From: Phytohabitans suffuscus
GTDB lineage: Bacteria > Actinomycetota > Actinomycetes > Mycobacteriales > Micromonosporaceae
Assembly (NCBI RefSeq): GCF_011764565.1
Contig: NZ_AP022871.1
Location: 3,658,320 to 3,722,319 of the forward strand
Direction: 5' to 3'
DNA: 64,000 bases
Shown: one piece after another, positions 1 through 8,172 of the stretch
How the letters are laid out: each line of letters begins with the position of its first letter
How positions within the stretch are numbered: the first letter of the stretch is position 1
Position numbers and translations under genes: made by a program
The notes under the pieces: model-generated
The model's input: only the letters and a program-made list of their open reading frames with translations
Told to the model about the DNA's origin: nothing
Databases searched by the model: none

Positions 1-359
1 GGGATGCCGATCATCGCGGCGACCAGGAGGCCGGCGACCAGCGTGCGGCGGCGCAGCGGCAGCAGCGCGAACCGGGCCGGGTCGAGCGTCTCGTCCACCC
101 CGAAGAAGACCAGCGGCAGGAGCACCCAGCCGAGCACGAGCACCCCGCCGCCGAGCGCCGAGGCGAGCACGGCACCGTCGAGGCTGTCGGTGAAGCCGGG
201 CGCGGCGAGCAGGAACAGCGCGGTGACCGACCACCAGAGGCCGAACACCAGGCCGAGCACGAAGAGCACGATCCGCCACGCCTTGCCGCGCATGTTGTTG
301 GCCATCACGCGCAGCTTGAGCCGTACGAAGAGCGTCAACGGGGGCTGCTGCCCGGTCAC
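1..359 (-). CDS. ABC transporter permease, N-terminal part (cut by window edge)
   Basis: The reading frame starts at a GTG (357-359) that overlaps the stop of the ATPase gene as GTGA, and runs off the left edge. About 119 residues are visible. A soluble N-terminus containing VRLKLRVMANNMRGKAWR is followed by hydrophobic segments (for example LFVLGLVFGLWWSV and GGGVLVLGWVLLPLVFFG), as expected for an ABC-2-like permease. The four-base overlap with an exporter-type ATPase indicates translational coupling and one transporter. The substrate cannot be told. The long forward ORF over the same bases is a GC-bias shadow. Confidence 0.75.
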   Translation of the reverse strand, partial: MTGQQPPLTLFVRLKLRVMANNMRGKAWRIVLFVLGLVFGLWWSVTALFLLAAPGFTDSLDGAVLASALGGGVLVLGWVLLPLVFFGVDETLDPARFALLPLRRRTLVAGLLVAAMIGI

Positions 360-1117
360 AGCCACGCCAGCTCCTCACCGGTGGCCGTACGCCCGCCGAC
401 CACCTCGACGAACACGTCCTCCAGCGACCGGTCGCCGCGTACCTCGTCGAGCGTGCCGACCCGCTTGATCGTGCCCTGCGCCATGATCGCGACGTGGGTG
501 CAGAGCCGCTCCACGACCTCCATCACGTGGCTGGAGAAGATGACCGTGCCGCCGCCCGCGACGTACCGGTGCAGGATGTCGCGGATCAGCGCCCCCGACA
601 CCGGGTCGACCGCCTCGAACGGCTCGTCCAGCACGAGCAGCCGGGGCGCGTGCAGCAGCGCGCAGGCCAGCCCGACCTTCTTCTTCATGCCGGCCGAGTA
701 GTCGACCACCAGCGTGCGGCCGGCGTCCGCCAGCGCGAGCACGTCGAGCAGCTCGCGCGCCCGCTGGTCGACGACCGCGGGATCCATGCCGCGGAGCAGC
801 CCGTGGTACGCGAGCAGCTCCGCGCCGCTCAGCCGGTCGAAGAGCCGTACGCCGTCCGGGAGCACGCCGAGCAGCGCCTTGGCCCGCACCGGGTCGGCCC
901 ACACGTCGTGCCCCAGCACCCAGGCGGTGCCCGCGTCCGGCCGCAGCAGCCCCACCGACATGGAGAGGGTGGTGGTCTTGCCCGCGCCGTTCGGCCCCAG
1001 CAGGCCGTAGAACGAGCCGGCCGGCACATCCAGGTCGATCCCCGCCACGGCCACGTTCGTGTCGAACCGTTTGACCATCCCCCGGACCGCCAGCGCGGCA
1101 TGTGCAACAGTCGTCAC
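356..1117 (-). CDS. ABC transporter ATP-binding protein
   Basis: A 253-aa ATPase. Walker A GPNGAGKTTT is at about residues 41-50, a degenerate signature YSAGM lies before the Walker B strand LLVLDEP, and the H-loop is in SSHVMEVVE. This is the CcmA/DrrA-like class that powers ABC-2 exporters. The GTG start at 1117 is chosen because longer in-frame starts would run into the upstream DUF4153 gene, whose stop is at 1134, and because homology begins right after it. It is coupled to the permease by a GTGA overlap. The substrate is unknown. Confidence 0.88.
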   Translation of the reverse strand: MTTVAHAALAVRGMVKRFDTNVAVAGIDLDVPAGSFYGLLGPNGAGKTTTLSMSVGLLRPDAGTAWVLGHDVWADPVRAKALLGVLPDGVRLFDRLSGAELLAYHGLLRGMDPAVVDQRARELLDVLALADAGRTLVVDYSAGMKKKVGLACALLHAPRLLVLDEPFEAVDPVSGALIRDILHRYVAGGGTVIFSSHVMEVVERLCTHVAIMAQGTIKRVGTLDEVRGDRSLEDVFVEVVGGRTATGEELAWL

Positions 1118-1133
1118 CCGTACGACGGTAGTC

Positions 1134-2717
1134 CTACCAGTTGACGCGCCGCGGACCGCAAGCCTCGGACCAGGTGAATGACGAGGTTGGCTGGCCGTCG
1201 AGCGCGTGCCGGGCCCGGTCGGTCCCGATGTTCCAGCCACGCCAGTCGTGCTCCCGCGCCAGGTCGCGGGCCACGTCGCCGAGGGCGCAGGAGCGCAGCG
1301 TCGAGGGGAGGCGGTCCAGGGCCGGTACGGCGTCGGCGGAGAGCCCGGACAGGTACGCCACGTCGATCCGGCCGGTGTCCGTGTAGCGGGCCACGTTGCG
1401 GTCGGCGATGAAGTGGTCCGGGTTGAGGATCGCCAGCCCGATCAGCGCCGCCACGCCACTGCCGACCGCCGCCTGCGGGAGCCAGCCCGCGCGCATCCGT
1501 ACGCCGGCGGCGAGCACCATCGCCAGCACCGAGCCGAGCCACAGCTCGCAGGCGCTGACCAGTACCCGCAGCCGGGTGAAGCCGTACGCCTCCTCGTACG
1601 TGTGCATCCGGAAGAGCGCGGACGCCACGATCACCAGGCACAGCGCGGCGAGGCCGCCGAGCAGGACGCGCACCAGCAGGCGGTCGCGGGGTGTGCCGCG
1701 CGGTGCCCAGCGGGCGGCCAGCGCCAGCACGCCGAGCGTCAGCGCGGTCACCACGAGCAGCTGCCAGAAGCCCCGCCGGGCGTATTCGGCGTAGGTGAGG
1801 CCGGCGGTGCGCAGCACGTGTCCCGCCCCGCCGAACAGCACGGTGAGCTGCACCGCGACAAACGCGAGGAACACCGCGTTGAGCGCGATCAGCGGCAGTG
1901 TCCACTCCAGACGGCTCAGGCGGGCCTTCGCCGGCCGCTCCAGCCCGGCGAGGTGTGGCGGGGCGGCGAGCAGGTACGCGGCGCCGAGCAGGCCCAGCGT
2001 CGCGAAGGCGAAGACGTAGATCCAGCGGGCCACCGCCGGCGCGCTGAACTCCGGCGTCACCCGGCCGGCCAGCTCCGCGAACGCCGCGTCCGCCGACGCG
2101 AAGAGGCCGCCGAACACGAGAAGGAGCAGCAGCGACACGCCGATCGTGGCGGCGATCCGGGCGGACGGAGCGCCGCGCTGCCGGCGGGTCACGAGCGCGG
2201 TGCCCCGGGCGACCCAGGGCAGGCCGCGCAGGGCCGCGACCGGTACGGCCATCGAGGTGACCACCAGCGCGGGGAGGCTGCGCCCGGCGGTGACCGCGAG
2301 CGAGGCGGTCACCGCGGCCGTGAGGAGGCAGAGGACGAAGAGCCAGCCGGCCGAGCGCACGGTGCCGACGCCGAGCAGCAGCACCGTCGCGACCGTCCAC
2401 AGTGGCCGGATCGCCCCAGGCTCGGTCGCCGGTGGTGTGGCCGGTCCGCGGCCGATCGGGGTGGGAGGCGCCCAGCCGCGCAGCGAGAGCACGGTCAGCG
2501 CGGCGGCCCCGGCCAGCCCCGCGACCGCCCACCCGACGCCCGGCCGGTCCAGCGGCACGCTCGCGGCGGCCACCAGACCGGCCATCCCCGTGGCGCCGAG
2601 CGCGATCGCGCCGGCGGGTCTGGACGGCCCCGGCCAGCGGCGCTCGACCGACGTCGGCGGGCGCGGGCCGTACGCCGGACCGAACACGCGCGTGGGCGGC
2701 GCGCTCTGTACCGTCAT
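1134..2717 (-). CDS. DUF4153/DUF4173 multi-pass membrane protein
   Basis: A 527-aa protein with a Pro-rich cytoplasmic N-terminus (about 60 residues) and then roughly ten or more hydrophobic helices. The C-terminal soluble end, with LSADAVPALDRLPSTLR and WRGWNIGTDRARHAL, is typical of the DUF4153/DUF4173 family. The ATG at 2717 has a strong Shine-Dalgarno sequence (GAGGAG) just upstream. The gene lies 16 nt ahead of the ABC ATPase start and downstream of a two-component system, so it may share transcription with either. The family has no established biochemical role; association with regulators is common but not proof of function. Confidence 0.8.
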   Translation of the reverse strand: MTVQSAPPTRVFGPAYGPRPPTSVERRWPGPSRPAGAIALGATGMAGLVAAASVPLDRPGVGWAVAGLAGAAALTVLSLRGWAPPTPIGRGPATPPATEPGAIRPLWTVATVLLLGVGTVRSAGWLFVLCLLTAAVTASLAVTAGRSLPALVVTSMAVPVAALRGLPWVARGTALVTRRQRGAPSARIAATIGVSLLLLLVFGGLFASADAAFAELAGRVTPEFSAPAVARWIYVFAFATLGLLGAAYLLAAPPHLAGLERPAKARLSRLEWTLPLIALNAVFLAFVAVQLTVLFGGAGHVLRTAGLTYAEYARRGFWQLLVVTALTLGVLALAARWAPRGTPRDRLLVRVLLGGLAALCLVIVASALFRMHTYEEAYGFTRLRVLVSACELWLGSVLAMVLAAGVRMRAGWLPQAAVGSGVAALIGLAILNPDHFIADRNVARYTDTGRIDVAYLSGLSADAVPALDRLPSTLRSCALGDVARDLAREHDWRGWNIGTDRARHALDGQPTSSFTWSEACGPRRVNW

Positions 2718-2839
2718 CGCTCCTCCTCGTGGTTGGGGAAGGCTCGTACCTGGGCAGGGGTCATCGGCGCGGCCCGGCGCGGTGCGGCCCGGCCGGGCCC
2801 GGTGCGGTGCGGTGCGCGAGGCTCGGGTGTGCCGGAAGG

Positions 2840-3871
2840 TCAGGCGGGCGTGGGGATGGTGACCCGGATGCGGCAGCCGCTCTTCGCCGACGCCGGCGGG
2901 TCGAGCGCGGCGATCGTGCCTCCGTGCAGCTCGACCACCCACTGGGCGATCGCCAGCCCGAGTCCGGTGCCGCCGTCGGTGCCGGCGCGCTCGCCGCGGG
3001 TGAACCGCTCGAAGACCCGGGCCCGCTGGTCGCGCGGGATGCCGTCGCCCTCGTCGAGCACCTCGAAGCGGCAGTGGTCGGCGCCGGGCTGGGCCGTCAC
3101 GAGCACTGTGCCGCCGGTCGGGCTGTGCCGGGCCGCGTTGTCGAGCAGGTTGGCGAAGACCTGCCGCAGCCGGTCCGGGTCCGCCTGGACCGTGCCGGCC
3201 GCCTCGGCCACCTGTACCCGGAAGTCGACCTGGCGCCCCGCCCCGGCCGCGGTCACCGCGGCCTCCCGGACCACCTCGTCGAGGAAGTCGGCGATGTCGA
3301 GGTCGACCCGGTCGAGCGGCACCACACCCGCGTCCAGCCGGGAGAGGTCGAGCAGCTCGGTGACCAGCCGGCCGAGCCGCTCGGACTGGGCCAGCGCGGT
3401 GCGCAGGGCGGCGGGGTTGGGCTGCGCGACCCCGTCCACGAGGTTTTCCAGCAGGCCCTGCAGGGCGGTGATGGGGGTACGCAGCTCGTGCGAGACGTTC
3501 GCGATCAGCTCCCGCCGCTGCTGGTCGGCGGCGGCGAGGTCGGCGGCCATCTGGTTGAACGCCCGCGCCAGCTCGCCCACCTCGTCACGGGAGGTGGCCC
3601 GGACCCGCCGCGTGTAGTCCCCGCGCGCCATCGACCGGGCCGCGGCGGTCATCTCGCGCAGCGGCGACGTCATGCCGTGGGCCAGGATCTGCGAGGTCAC
3701 CAGCGCGACGACGATCGCGGTGAACGACGTGCGGTAGGCGATCCACCCGATCCCGAGGCGAAACACCACGAGCCCGGCGAAGCCCGACGCGACCAGCAGG
3801 ATGCCGAGCTTGAGCTTGATCGACCGGACCGGGTCGAGCGGCCGGGGAAGCAGGTCCAGCAGCGCGGTCAT
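2840..3871 (-). CDS. Sensor histidine kinase (BaeS-like, HAMP-HisKA-HATPase)
   Basis: A 343-aa membrane kinase. Hydrophobic segments span about residues 22-65 with almost no extracellular loop. A HAMP-like linker follows (about 60-112), then the HisKA motif NVSHELRTPITAL with phospho-accepting His128, then HATPase_c with N box NLLDNAARHS, DEGDGIP and GTGLGLAI. The near absence of a periplasmic domain suggests it senses a membrane or cytoplasmic signal. The ATG at 3871 overlaps the response-regulator stop by ATGA, so the pair is co-translated with the regulator gene first. Confidence 0.88.
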   Translation of the reverse strand: MTALLDLLPRPLDPVRSIKLKLGILLVASGFAGLVVFRLGIGWIAYRTSFTAIVVALVTSQILAHGMTSPLREMTAAARSMARGDYTRRVRATSRDEVGELARAFNQMAADLAAADQQRRELIANVSHELRTPITALQGLLENLVDGVAQPNPAALRTALAQSERLGRLVTELLDLSRLDAGVVPLDRVDLDIADFLDEVVREAAVTAAGAGRQVDFRVQVAEAAGTVQADPDRLRQVFANLLDNAARHSPTGGTVLVTAQPGADHCRFEVLDEGDGIPRDQRARVFERFTRGERAGTDGGTGLGLAIAQWVVELHGGTIAALDPPASAKSGCRIRVTIPTPA

Positions 3872-4554
3872 GGCACAACCTCCAGCGCGTATCCCACTCC
3901 GTGCACGGTGCGGATGAGGTCGCCGCCGAGCTTGCGGCGCAACGCTTTGACGTGGCTGTCGACGGTACGGGTGCCGCCCGCGGCCGCCCAGCCCCACACG
4001 TCGGCGAGGAGCTGCGCCCGCGGCAGCACGGTGCGCGGCCGCCCGGCCAGGTGCACCAGCAGGTCGAACTCGGTCGGTGTCAGGTGCGCCTCGACCCCGC
4101 CCCGCCGCACCCGCCGCTCGGCCTGGTTGATCTCCAGGTCGCCCAGCCGGATCGTGGGCGCGTCCTCCCGCGCGGCGGCGGCCGCCCGCTCGAACCGCCG
4201 CAGCAGCGCGTGCACCCGCGCGGACAGCTCGCGCATGGAGAACGGCTTGGTCAGGTAGTCGTCCGCCCCCACCGCCAGCCCGACGAGGAGGTCGGTCTCG
4301 TCGTCGCGTGCGGTCAGCATCAGCACCGGCACCGGCCGCTCCGCCTGGATCCGCCGGCACACCTCCAGCCCGTCGAAGCCGGGCAGCATCACGTCGAGCA
4401 CGACGAGGTCGGGCCGCATCTGCTGGGCCGCCTCGACGGCGCCGGGCCCGTCGCCCGCGATCCGCACGGTGAACCCTTCGGCCCGCAGCCGCGCCGCGAC
4501 CGAGTCGGCGATCGTACGCTCGTCCTCCACCACCAACACGCGGCGCTCGCTCAT
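3868..4554 (-). CDS. OmpR/PhoB-family response regulator
   Basis: A 228-aa regulator: receiver domain (about 1-120) with acidic pocket VVEDE, phospho-acceptor Asp54 in VVLDVMLPG and Lys in LTKPFS; then a winged-helix Trans_reg_C domain with LTPTEFDLLVHL and the C-terminal RTVHGVGYAL. The ATG at 4554 fits the family N-terminus (MSERRVLVVEDE); a start six codons upstream is possible. It is the partner of the overlapping histidine kinase. The DUF4153 gene downstream is a plausible but untested target. Confidence 0.9.
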   Translation of the reverse strand: MSERRVLVVEDERTIADSVAARLRAEGFTVRIAGDGPGAVEAAQQMRPDLVVLDVMLPGFDGLEVCRRIQAERPVPVLMLTARDDETDLLVGLAVGADDYLTKPFSMRELSARVHALLRRFERAAAAAREDAPTIRLGDLEINQAERRVRRGGVEAHLTPTEFDLLVHLAGRPRTVLPRAQLLADVWGWAAAGGTRTVDSHVKALRRKLGGDLIRTVHGVGYALEVVP

Positions 4555-4634
4555 GTCCGGCACTCTATGCACGGCCGATGGAGACCCTCTGCGCGAGTTG
4601 TGAACAACCTGTGGAGAACCCCGTCAGGCATCGA

Positions 4635-6296
4635 TCACAGGCGTAGTGACTCGGGGGCGTGGAGCCGCAGCATCGTGGTGCCCACGTCGGGCGGCGTGCG
4701 GCGGCGGGTGGCCAGCGACACGGCGACCATCACCGCGAACGCCAGCGGCACCGTCCAGGCCGCGGGCTGGGCGATCAGCGCCGCCGCCCACCCCTCCAGC
4801 GGCGGCCCGAGGATCGTGACCAGCACCGCGCCCACCGCGGCGCCGCCACCCACCAGGATGCCGGCCGCCGCGCCGAAGTCGGTGAGGCGGCGCCACCAGA
4901 TGCCGAGCACGAGCAGCGGGCAGAAGCTCGACGCGGCCACCGCGAAGGCCAGCCCCACCACCTGGGAGACGTCGAGGCTGGCCACGTTGAGCGCGAGCAC
5001 CACCGGCACCAGGCCGGCGATCATCGCGGCCATCCGGAAGTCGCGTACCGAGCCGCGCTGGCCCGGCCCGCGGTCGCTGGCGTGGGCCAGCACGTCCGTC
5101 GAGATGACGCCGGCGACGCTGGTCAGCAGGCCCGAGCTGGACGACAGGAACGCGGCGAACGCGCCCGCCGCGACCAGCGCCGCCAGCAGTTGGCCGAGCA
5201 CGCCGGTGCCGAGGACCGCCGTTGGCAGCAGCAGCACCACCGCGTCCGTCTCGCCGGTCATCAGCAGTTGTGGTGTGTAGACGCGGCCGAGCACGCCGTA
5301 CAGCGTGGGCAGGAAGTAGAAGAGGCCGACCAGCCCGAGGACCACCAGCGTCGTGCGGCGGGCGGCGGCGCCGTTGGGGTTGGTGTAGAAGCGCACGAGT
5401 ACGTGTGGCAGCCCCATCGTGCCGAGGAACGTGGCCAGAATCAGGCTGTACGTGCCGAACATCCCGCCGGCGTCGTTTCCCGGCAGCAGCCAGTCCAGGT
5501 CGTGGGCGGTGTCTACATCGGACACTTGTGGCACCGCGTCACCCGCCTGGAACACCAGCTCCTCGCCGGGGCGGACCTCCTTTGAGGACCCGTCGGCGTA
5601 CGTCAGGGTCGCGTCGTGCTCGATCACCACGGTGGTCGCCGCGGGAAAGGTGAGGCCCTCCTGCGGCGTCACCGGCGGACGTCCGTCCGCCTGCCAGTGC
5701 AAGACCAGAAACATCGCGGGTACGGCGAGTGCGGTGAGCTTCAGCCAGTACTGGAACGCCTGCACGAACGTGATAGCGCGCATCCCGCCCAGCGCGACGT
5801 TGGCGGTGACGACCACGCCGACGAGGAGCGCGCCGAGCTCGTACGGGCCGCCGGCCACGGTGGTGAGCGTGAGCCCGGCGCCCTGGAGCTGCGGCACGAG
5901 GTAGAGCCATCCGATGAAGACCACGAAGCCGGTGGCCAGCTTGCGCAGGCCGGGCGAGTGCAGCCGCACCTCGCAGAAGTCGGGCAGCGTGAACGCGCCC
6001 GAGCGGCGCAGCGGCGCGGCGACGAAGAGCAGCAGCGCGAGGTACCCGGCGGCGAAACCCACCGGGTACCAGAGGACGTCGACGCCGTACTTGAGGATCA
6101 GACCGGCGACACCGAGGAACGACGCCGCCGACAGGTACTCACCGCCGATCGCGGCCGCGTTCCAGGTGGGGCTGACCACCCGCGAGGCGACCAGGAAGTC
6201 GGACGTGGTGCGGGCCAGCTTGAGGCCGTAGAAGCCGATCGCGAGGGTGGCGAGCGTGACCGCGACGATCGCCGGGACGGTGTACGGGTTGCCCAT
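4635..6296 (-). CDS. Sodium:solute symporter, acetate/monocarboxylate type (ActP/MctP-like)
   Basis: A 553-aa SSS-family transporter with about 13 predicted membrane helices. Family features include the N-terminal FLVASRVVSPTWNAAAIGGE and AASFLGVAGLILKYGVD, GTMGLPHVLVRFYTNP, and the helix with FAAFLSSSSGLLTS. A hydrophilic insert of about 50 residues (around DATLTYADGSSKEVRPGEE) is larger than in many relatives. The ATG at 6296 overlaps the upstream DUF485 stop by ATGA, the usual yjcH-actP arrangement, and supports cation-coupled uptake of acetate or another short monocarboxylate. Exact substrate is not visible. Confidence 0.88.
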   Translation of the reverse strand: MGNPYTVPAIVAVTLATLAIGFYGLKLARTTSDFLVASRVVSPTWNAAAIGGEYLSAASFLGVAGLILKYGVDVLWYPVGFAAGYLALLLFVAAPLRRSGAFTLPDFCEVRLHSPGLRKLATGFVVFIGWLYLVPQLQGAGLTLTTVAGGPYELGALLVGVVVTANVALGGMRAITFVQAFQYWLKLTALAVPAMFLVLHWQADGRPPVTPQEGLTFPAATTVVIEHDATLTYADGSSKEVRPGEELVFQAGDAVPQVSDVDTAHDLDWLLPGNDAGGMFGTYSLILATFLGTMGLPHVLVRFYTNPNGAAARRTTLVVLGLVGLFYFLPTLYGVLGRVYTPQLLMTGETDAVVLLLPTAVLGTGVLGQLLAALVAAGAFAAFLSSSSGLLTSVAGVISTDVLAHASDRGPGQRGSVRDFRMAAMIAGLVPVVLALNVASLDVSQVVGLAFAVAASSFCPLLVLGIWWRRLTDFGAAAGILVGGGAAVGAVLVTILGPPLEGWAAALIAQPAAWTVPLAFAVMVAVSLATRRRTPPDVGTTMLRLHAPESLRL

Positions 6297-6688
6297 CAGC
6301 GTTCCGGCCGGCGGACCACGGCGGTGAAGTCCTGCTCGTTGCGTTCGGCGAGGTAGACGTACGTCAAGCCCACCACGACCAGGAACGGAAACGCGCCGAC
6401 GCCGAGCAGCACCCACGGCAGGCTGATCCCGACGACCTTCACGGTGCTGGTGGTCGGCGCGACGGCGAAGAGCAGCGGCAGCGCGCCCAGCCCGATGGCC
6501 ACCACGACCGACAGGCGCAGCGCGAGCGCGAGCTGCGCCCGCACGAGCCCGCGCACGAGCGCGTCACCCACCTGCGTCTGCTCGGCCAGCTCAGCCCTGG
6601 CCCGGTCGTGGTCACGGCTGCGCACCACCTCGGCCAGCACGATCCTGGTCCGCTGTGGCGCCCCGGCGCCGGTGGTGGGCTGCTCCAT
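6296..6688 (-). CDS. DUF485-family small membrane protein (symporter partner)
   Basis: A 130-aa protein with a charged N-terminal half and two hydrophobic segments (ALRLSVVVAIGLGALPLLF and VLLGVGAFPFLVVVGLTYVY) ending in a short cytoplasmic tail, the DUF485/YjcH pattern. It is translated into the overlapping ActP-like gene. The start at 6688 is the ATG preceding MEQPTTGAGAP; longer in-frame starts would lie inside the intergenic region with the TGTGGATAA repeats. The family is almost always found directly upstream of acetate symporters; its molecular role is not settled. Confidence 0.8.
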   Translation of the reverse strand: MEQPTTGAGAPQRTRIVLAEVVRSRDHDRARAELAEQTQVGDALVRGLVRAQLALALRLSVVVAIGLGALPLLFAVAPTTSTVKVVGISLPWVLLGVGAFPFLVVVGLTYVYLAERNEQDFTAVVRRPER

Positions 6689-6743
6689 GTCCGGCAGTCT
6701 CACCCACCACAGGCTGATGTCAAGCTCCAAGTCACTTGGGCCC

Positions 6744-6808
6744 TGTGGATAAACACCCACCTGTGGATAATCAGGAAGGCTGTGGAAAACCAGACTGCCT
6801 GTGGATAA
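6744..6808. repeat. Four DnaA-box-like direct repeats, about 19 bp apart
   Basis: TGTGGATAA, the reverse complement of the E. coli DnaA-box consensus TTATCCACA, occurs exactly at 6744-6752, 6762-6770 and 6800-6808, with a one-mismatch copy (TGTGGAAAA) at 6781-6789. Spacing is 18, 19 and 19 bp, and all copies point the same way, between the divergent DUF485 and Uma2 genes. This could be a DnaA-binding cluster or an operator for an unrelated regulator. No replication gene is near, so an origin is not claimed. Confidence 0.6.
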
Positions 6809-6847
6809 CCGAACGATCTCCCGACGATTCCGCCAACATGTGGAGGC

Positions 6848-7420
6848 ATGACGACGATGACCGATCCGCTCGTTCATGACCACGACTCCGGCTCGCCGTG
6901 GACGATCGACGACCTGAAGGATTTCCCCGACGACGCCGGCCACCGCTACGAGATCTTCGACGGGAGCCTGCTCGTGACCCCCCACGCTGACGTCTTCCAC
7001 GGTGGTGTCGCAAATCTGCTCAACCGCTTACTCACACGGCAGGCGCCCGACGATCGCATTGTCGGGCAGAGTGTGGGCGTCAGCCGGAAAAGGACCTCCT
7101 ATTTCGTCCCCGATCTCTTCGTCGTGCCGAAAGCAGCCTTCGACAAGGGCGGAGACGCGCTCGACCCAGCCGACATACTGCTGGTCTGTGAGGTGCTTTC
7201 GCCGAGCAATGCCCGGCAGGATCTGGTGCTGAAACGCGACGAGTATGCGATCGCCGGCATCCCTCTCTACTGGATCCTGGACCCCAATAAGCGGACCCTG
7301 ACGGTGCTGGAGCTCGCCGCCGACGGCCGTTACCGCGAGGCCGCCGTCGTCGAGCCGGGGCGGGTGTGGCGCACCGACAAGCCGTTTCCGCTCGCTTTCG
7401 ACCTCGGCGAGATCTTCTAG
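6848..7420 (+). CDS. Uma2-family (DUF820) putative endonuclease
   Basis: A 190-aa protein of the Uma2/DUF820 family, which adopts the PD-(D/E)XK fold. Visible conserved parts are GHRYEIFDGSLLVTP near residue 35-50, YFVPDLFVV, LLVCEVLSPSNARQDLVLKR with the Glu and Lys expected of the active site, and IPLYWILDP. Actinobacterial genomes carry many paralogs and their role is unknown; nuclease activity is inferred from fold. It converges with the LytTR regulator, and the two stop codons share the sequence CTAG. Confidence 0.85.
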   Translation: MTTMTDPLVHDHDSGSPWTIDDLKDFPDDAGHRYEIFDGSLLVTPHADVFHGGVANLLNRLLTRQAPDDRIVGQSVGVSRKRTSYFVPDLFVVPKAAFDKGGDALDPADILLVCEVLSPSNARQDLVLKRDEYAIAGIPLYWILDPNKRTLTVLELAADGRYREAAVVEPGRVWRTDKPFPLAFDLGEIF

Positions 7421-8172
7421 CGGTTCCAGTCCTGCTTGGCGGCGCGCACGAGCTTGTCCTTCAGCTCGCGGGTGTGGCGGCGAGAGACCGGCAGCTCGGT
7501 CTCGTCGACGACCACGACGTAGCCGGAGCCGGTCAGGCGCAGCTCGGCGATGAGGCGCAGCTGCACCAGATACGAGCGGTGGATGCGGACAAACCCGGCA
7601 TCCGCCCAGCGCTCGGCCAGCGTGGCCAGCGGCACGCGCACGAGGTGCGAGCCGTCGGCCGTGTGCAGGCGGGCGTAGTCGCCCTGGGCCTCGACCCACC
7701 GCACCGCCGAGCGGGGCAGCATGCGTGTCGTGCCGGCCAGCTCGACCGGGATCGTCGGGTCTTCCTCGGCCCGGGGCGTGGCGCTCGGTCCGGCCGGCAC
7801 CACGCGCGAGCTGACCACCCGGCGCAGCGACTCGCCGATGCGCTCGGGCTGCACCGGCTTGCGCACGTAGTCGGTCACGCCGAGGTCGAAGGCGTCCACG
7901 GCCGCGTCGTCGTACGCGGTCACGAAGACGATCGCCGGCGGGCGGGCGAAGCGGCGCAGCACGCGGGCCAGCTCCATGCCGTCGAGGCCGGGCATGCGGA
8001 TGTCCAGGAACACCACGTCGACGTCCGTGTCGCGCAGGACGCGCAGCGCCTCGGTGGCGTCGGAGGCGGTGTGCAGGCGGCCGACGCGCGGGTCGGTGCG
8101 CAGCAGGTAGGCGAGCTCGTCGAGGGCCGGCGGTTCGTCGTCGACGGCCAGGACGCGCAGGAACGCGCTCAT
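7417..8172 (-). CDS. LytTR-family response regulator
   Basis: A 251-aa regulator: receiver domain with AVDDEPPALDEL, phospho-acceptor Asp57 in VVFLDIRMPGLDG and Lys in YVRKPVQ; a Pro-rich linker; then a C-terminal LytTR DNA-binding domain with VRWVEAQGDYARLHT, FVRIHRSYLV and SRRHTRELKDKL. Its ATG overlaps the kinase stop by ATGA. Pairs of this type often control carboxylate transporters, and the symporter genes lie about 1 kb away beyond the Uma2 gene; that link is inference. Confidence 0.9.
   Translation of the reverse strand: MSAFLRVLAVDDEPPALDELAYLLRTDPRVGRLHTASDATEALRVLRDTDVDVVFLDIRMPGLDGMELARVLRRFARPPAIVFVTAYDDAAVDAFDLGVTDYVRKPVQPERIGESLRRVVSSRVVPAGPSATPRAEEDPTIPVELAGTTRMLPRSAVRWVEAQGDYARLHTADGSHLVRVPLATLAERWADAGFVRIHRSYLVQLRLIAELRLTGSGYVVVVDETELPVSRRHTRELKDKLVRAAKQDWNR

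Noticed and set aside
1206..3617. Very long forward ORF (803 codons) over the DUF4153 and kinase genes
   Set aside because: Composition is Arg/Gly/His/Gln-rich without domains; it is antisense to well-supported genes and arises from high GC content. The same holds for long antisense ORFs at 5616-6356, 8193-9434, 9855-11699, 21859-23304, 28230-29723 and 39281-41740.
6744..6808. Chromosomal origin of replication
   Set aside because: Only four DnaA-box-like sites, no AT-rich unwinding region and no dnaA, dnaN or parAB genes nearby.
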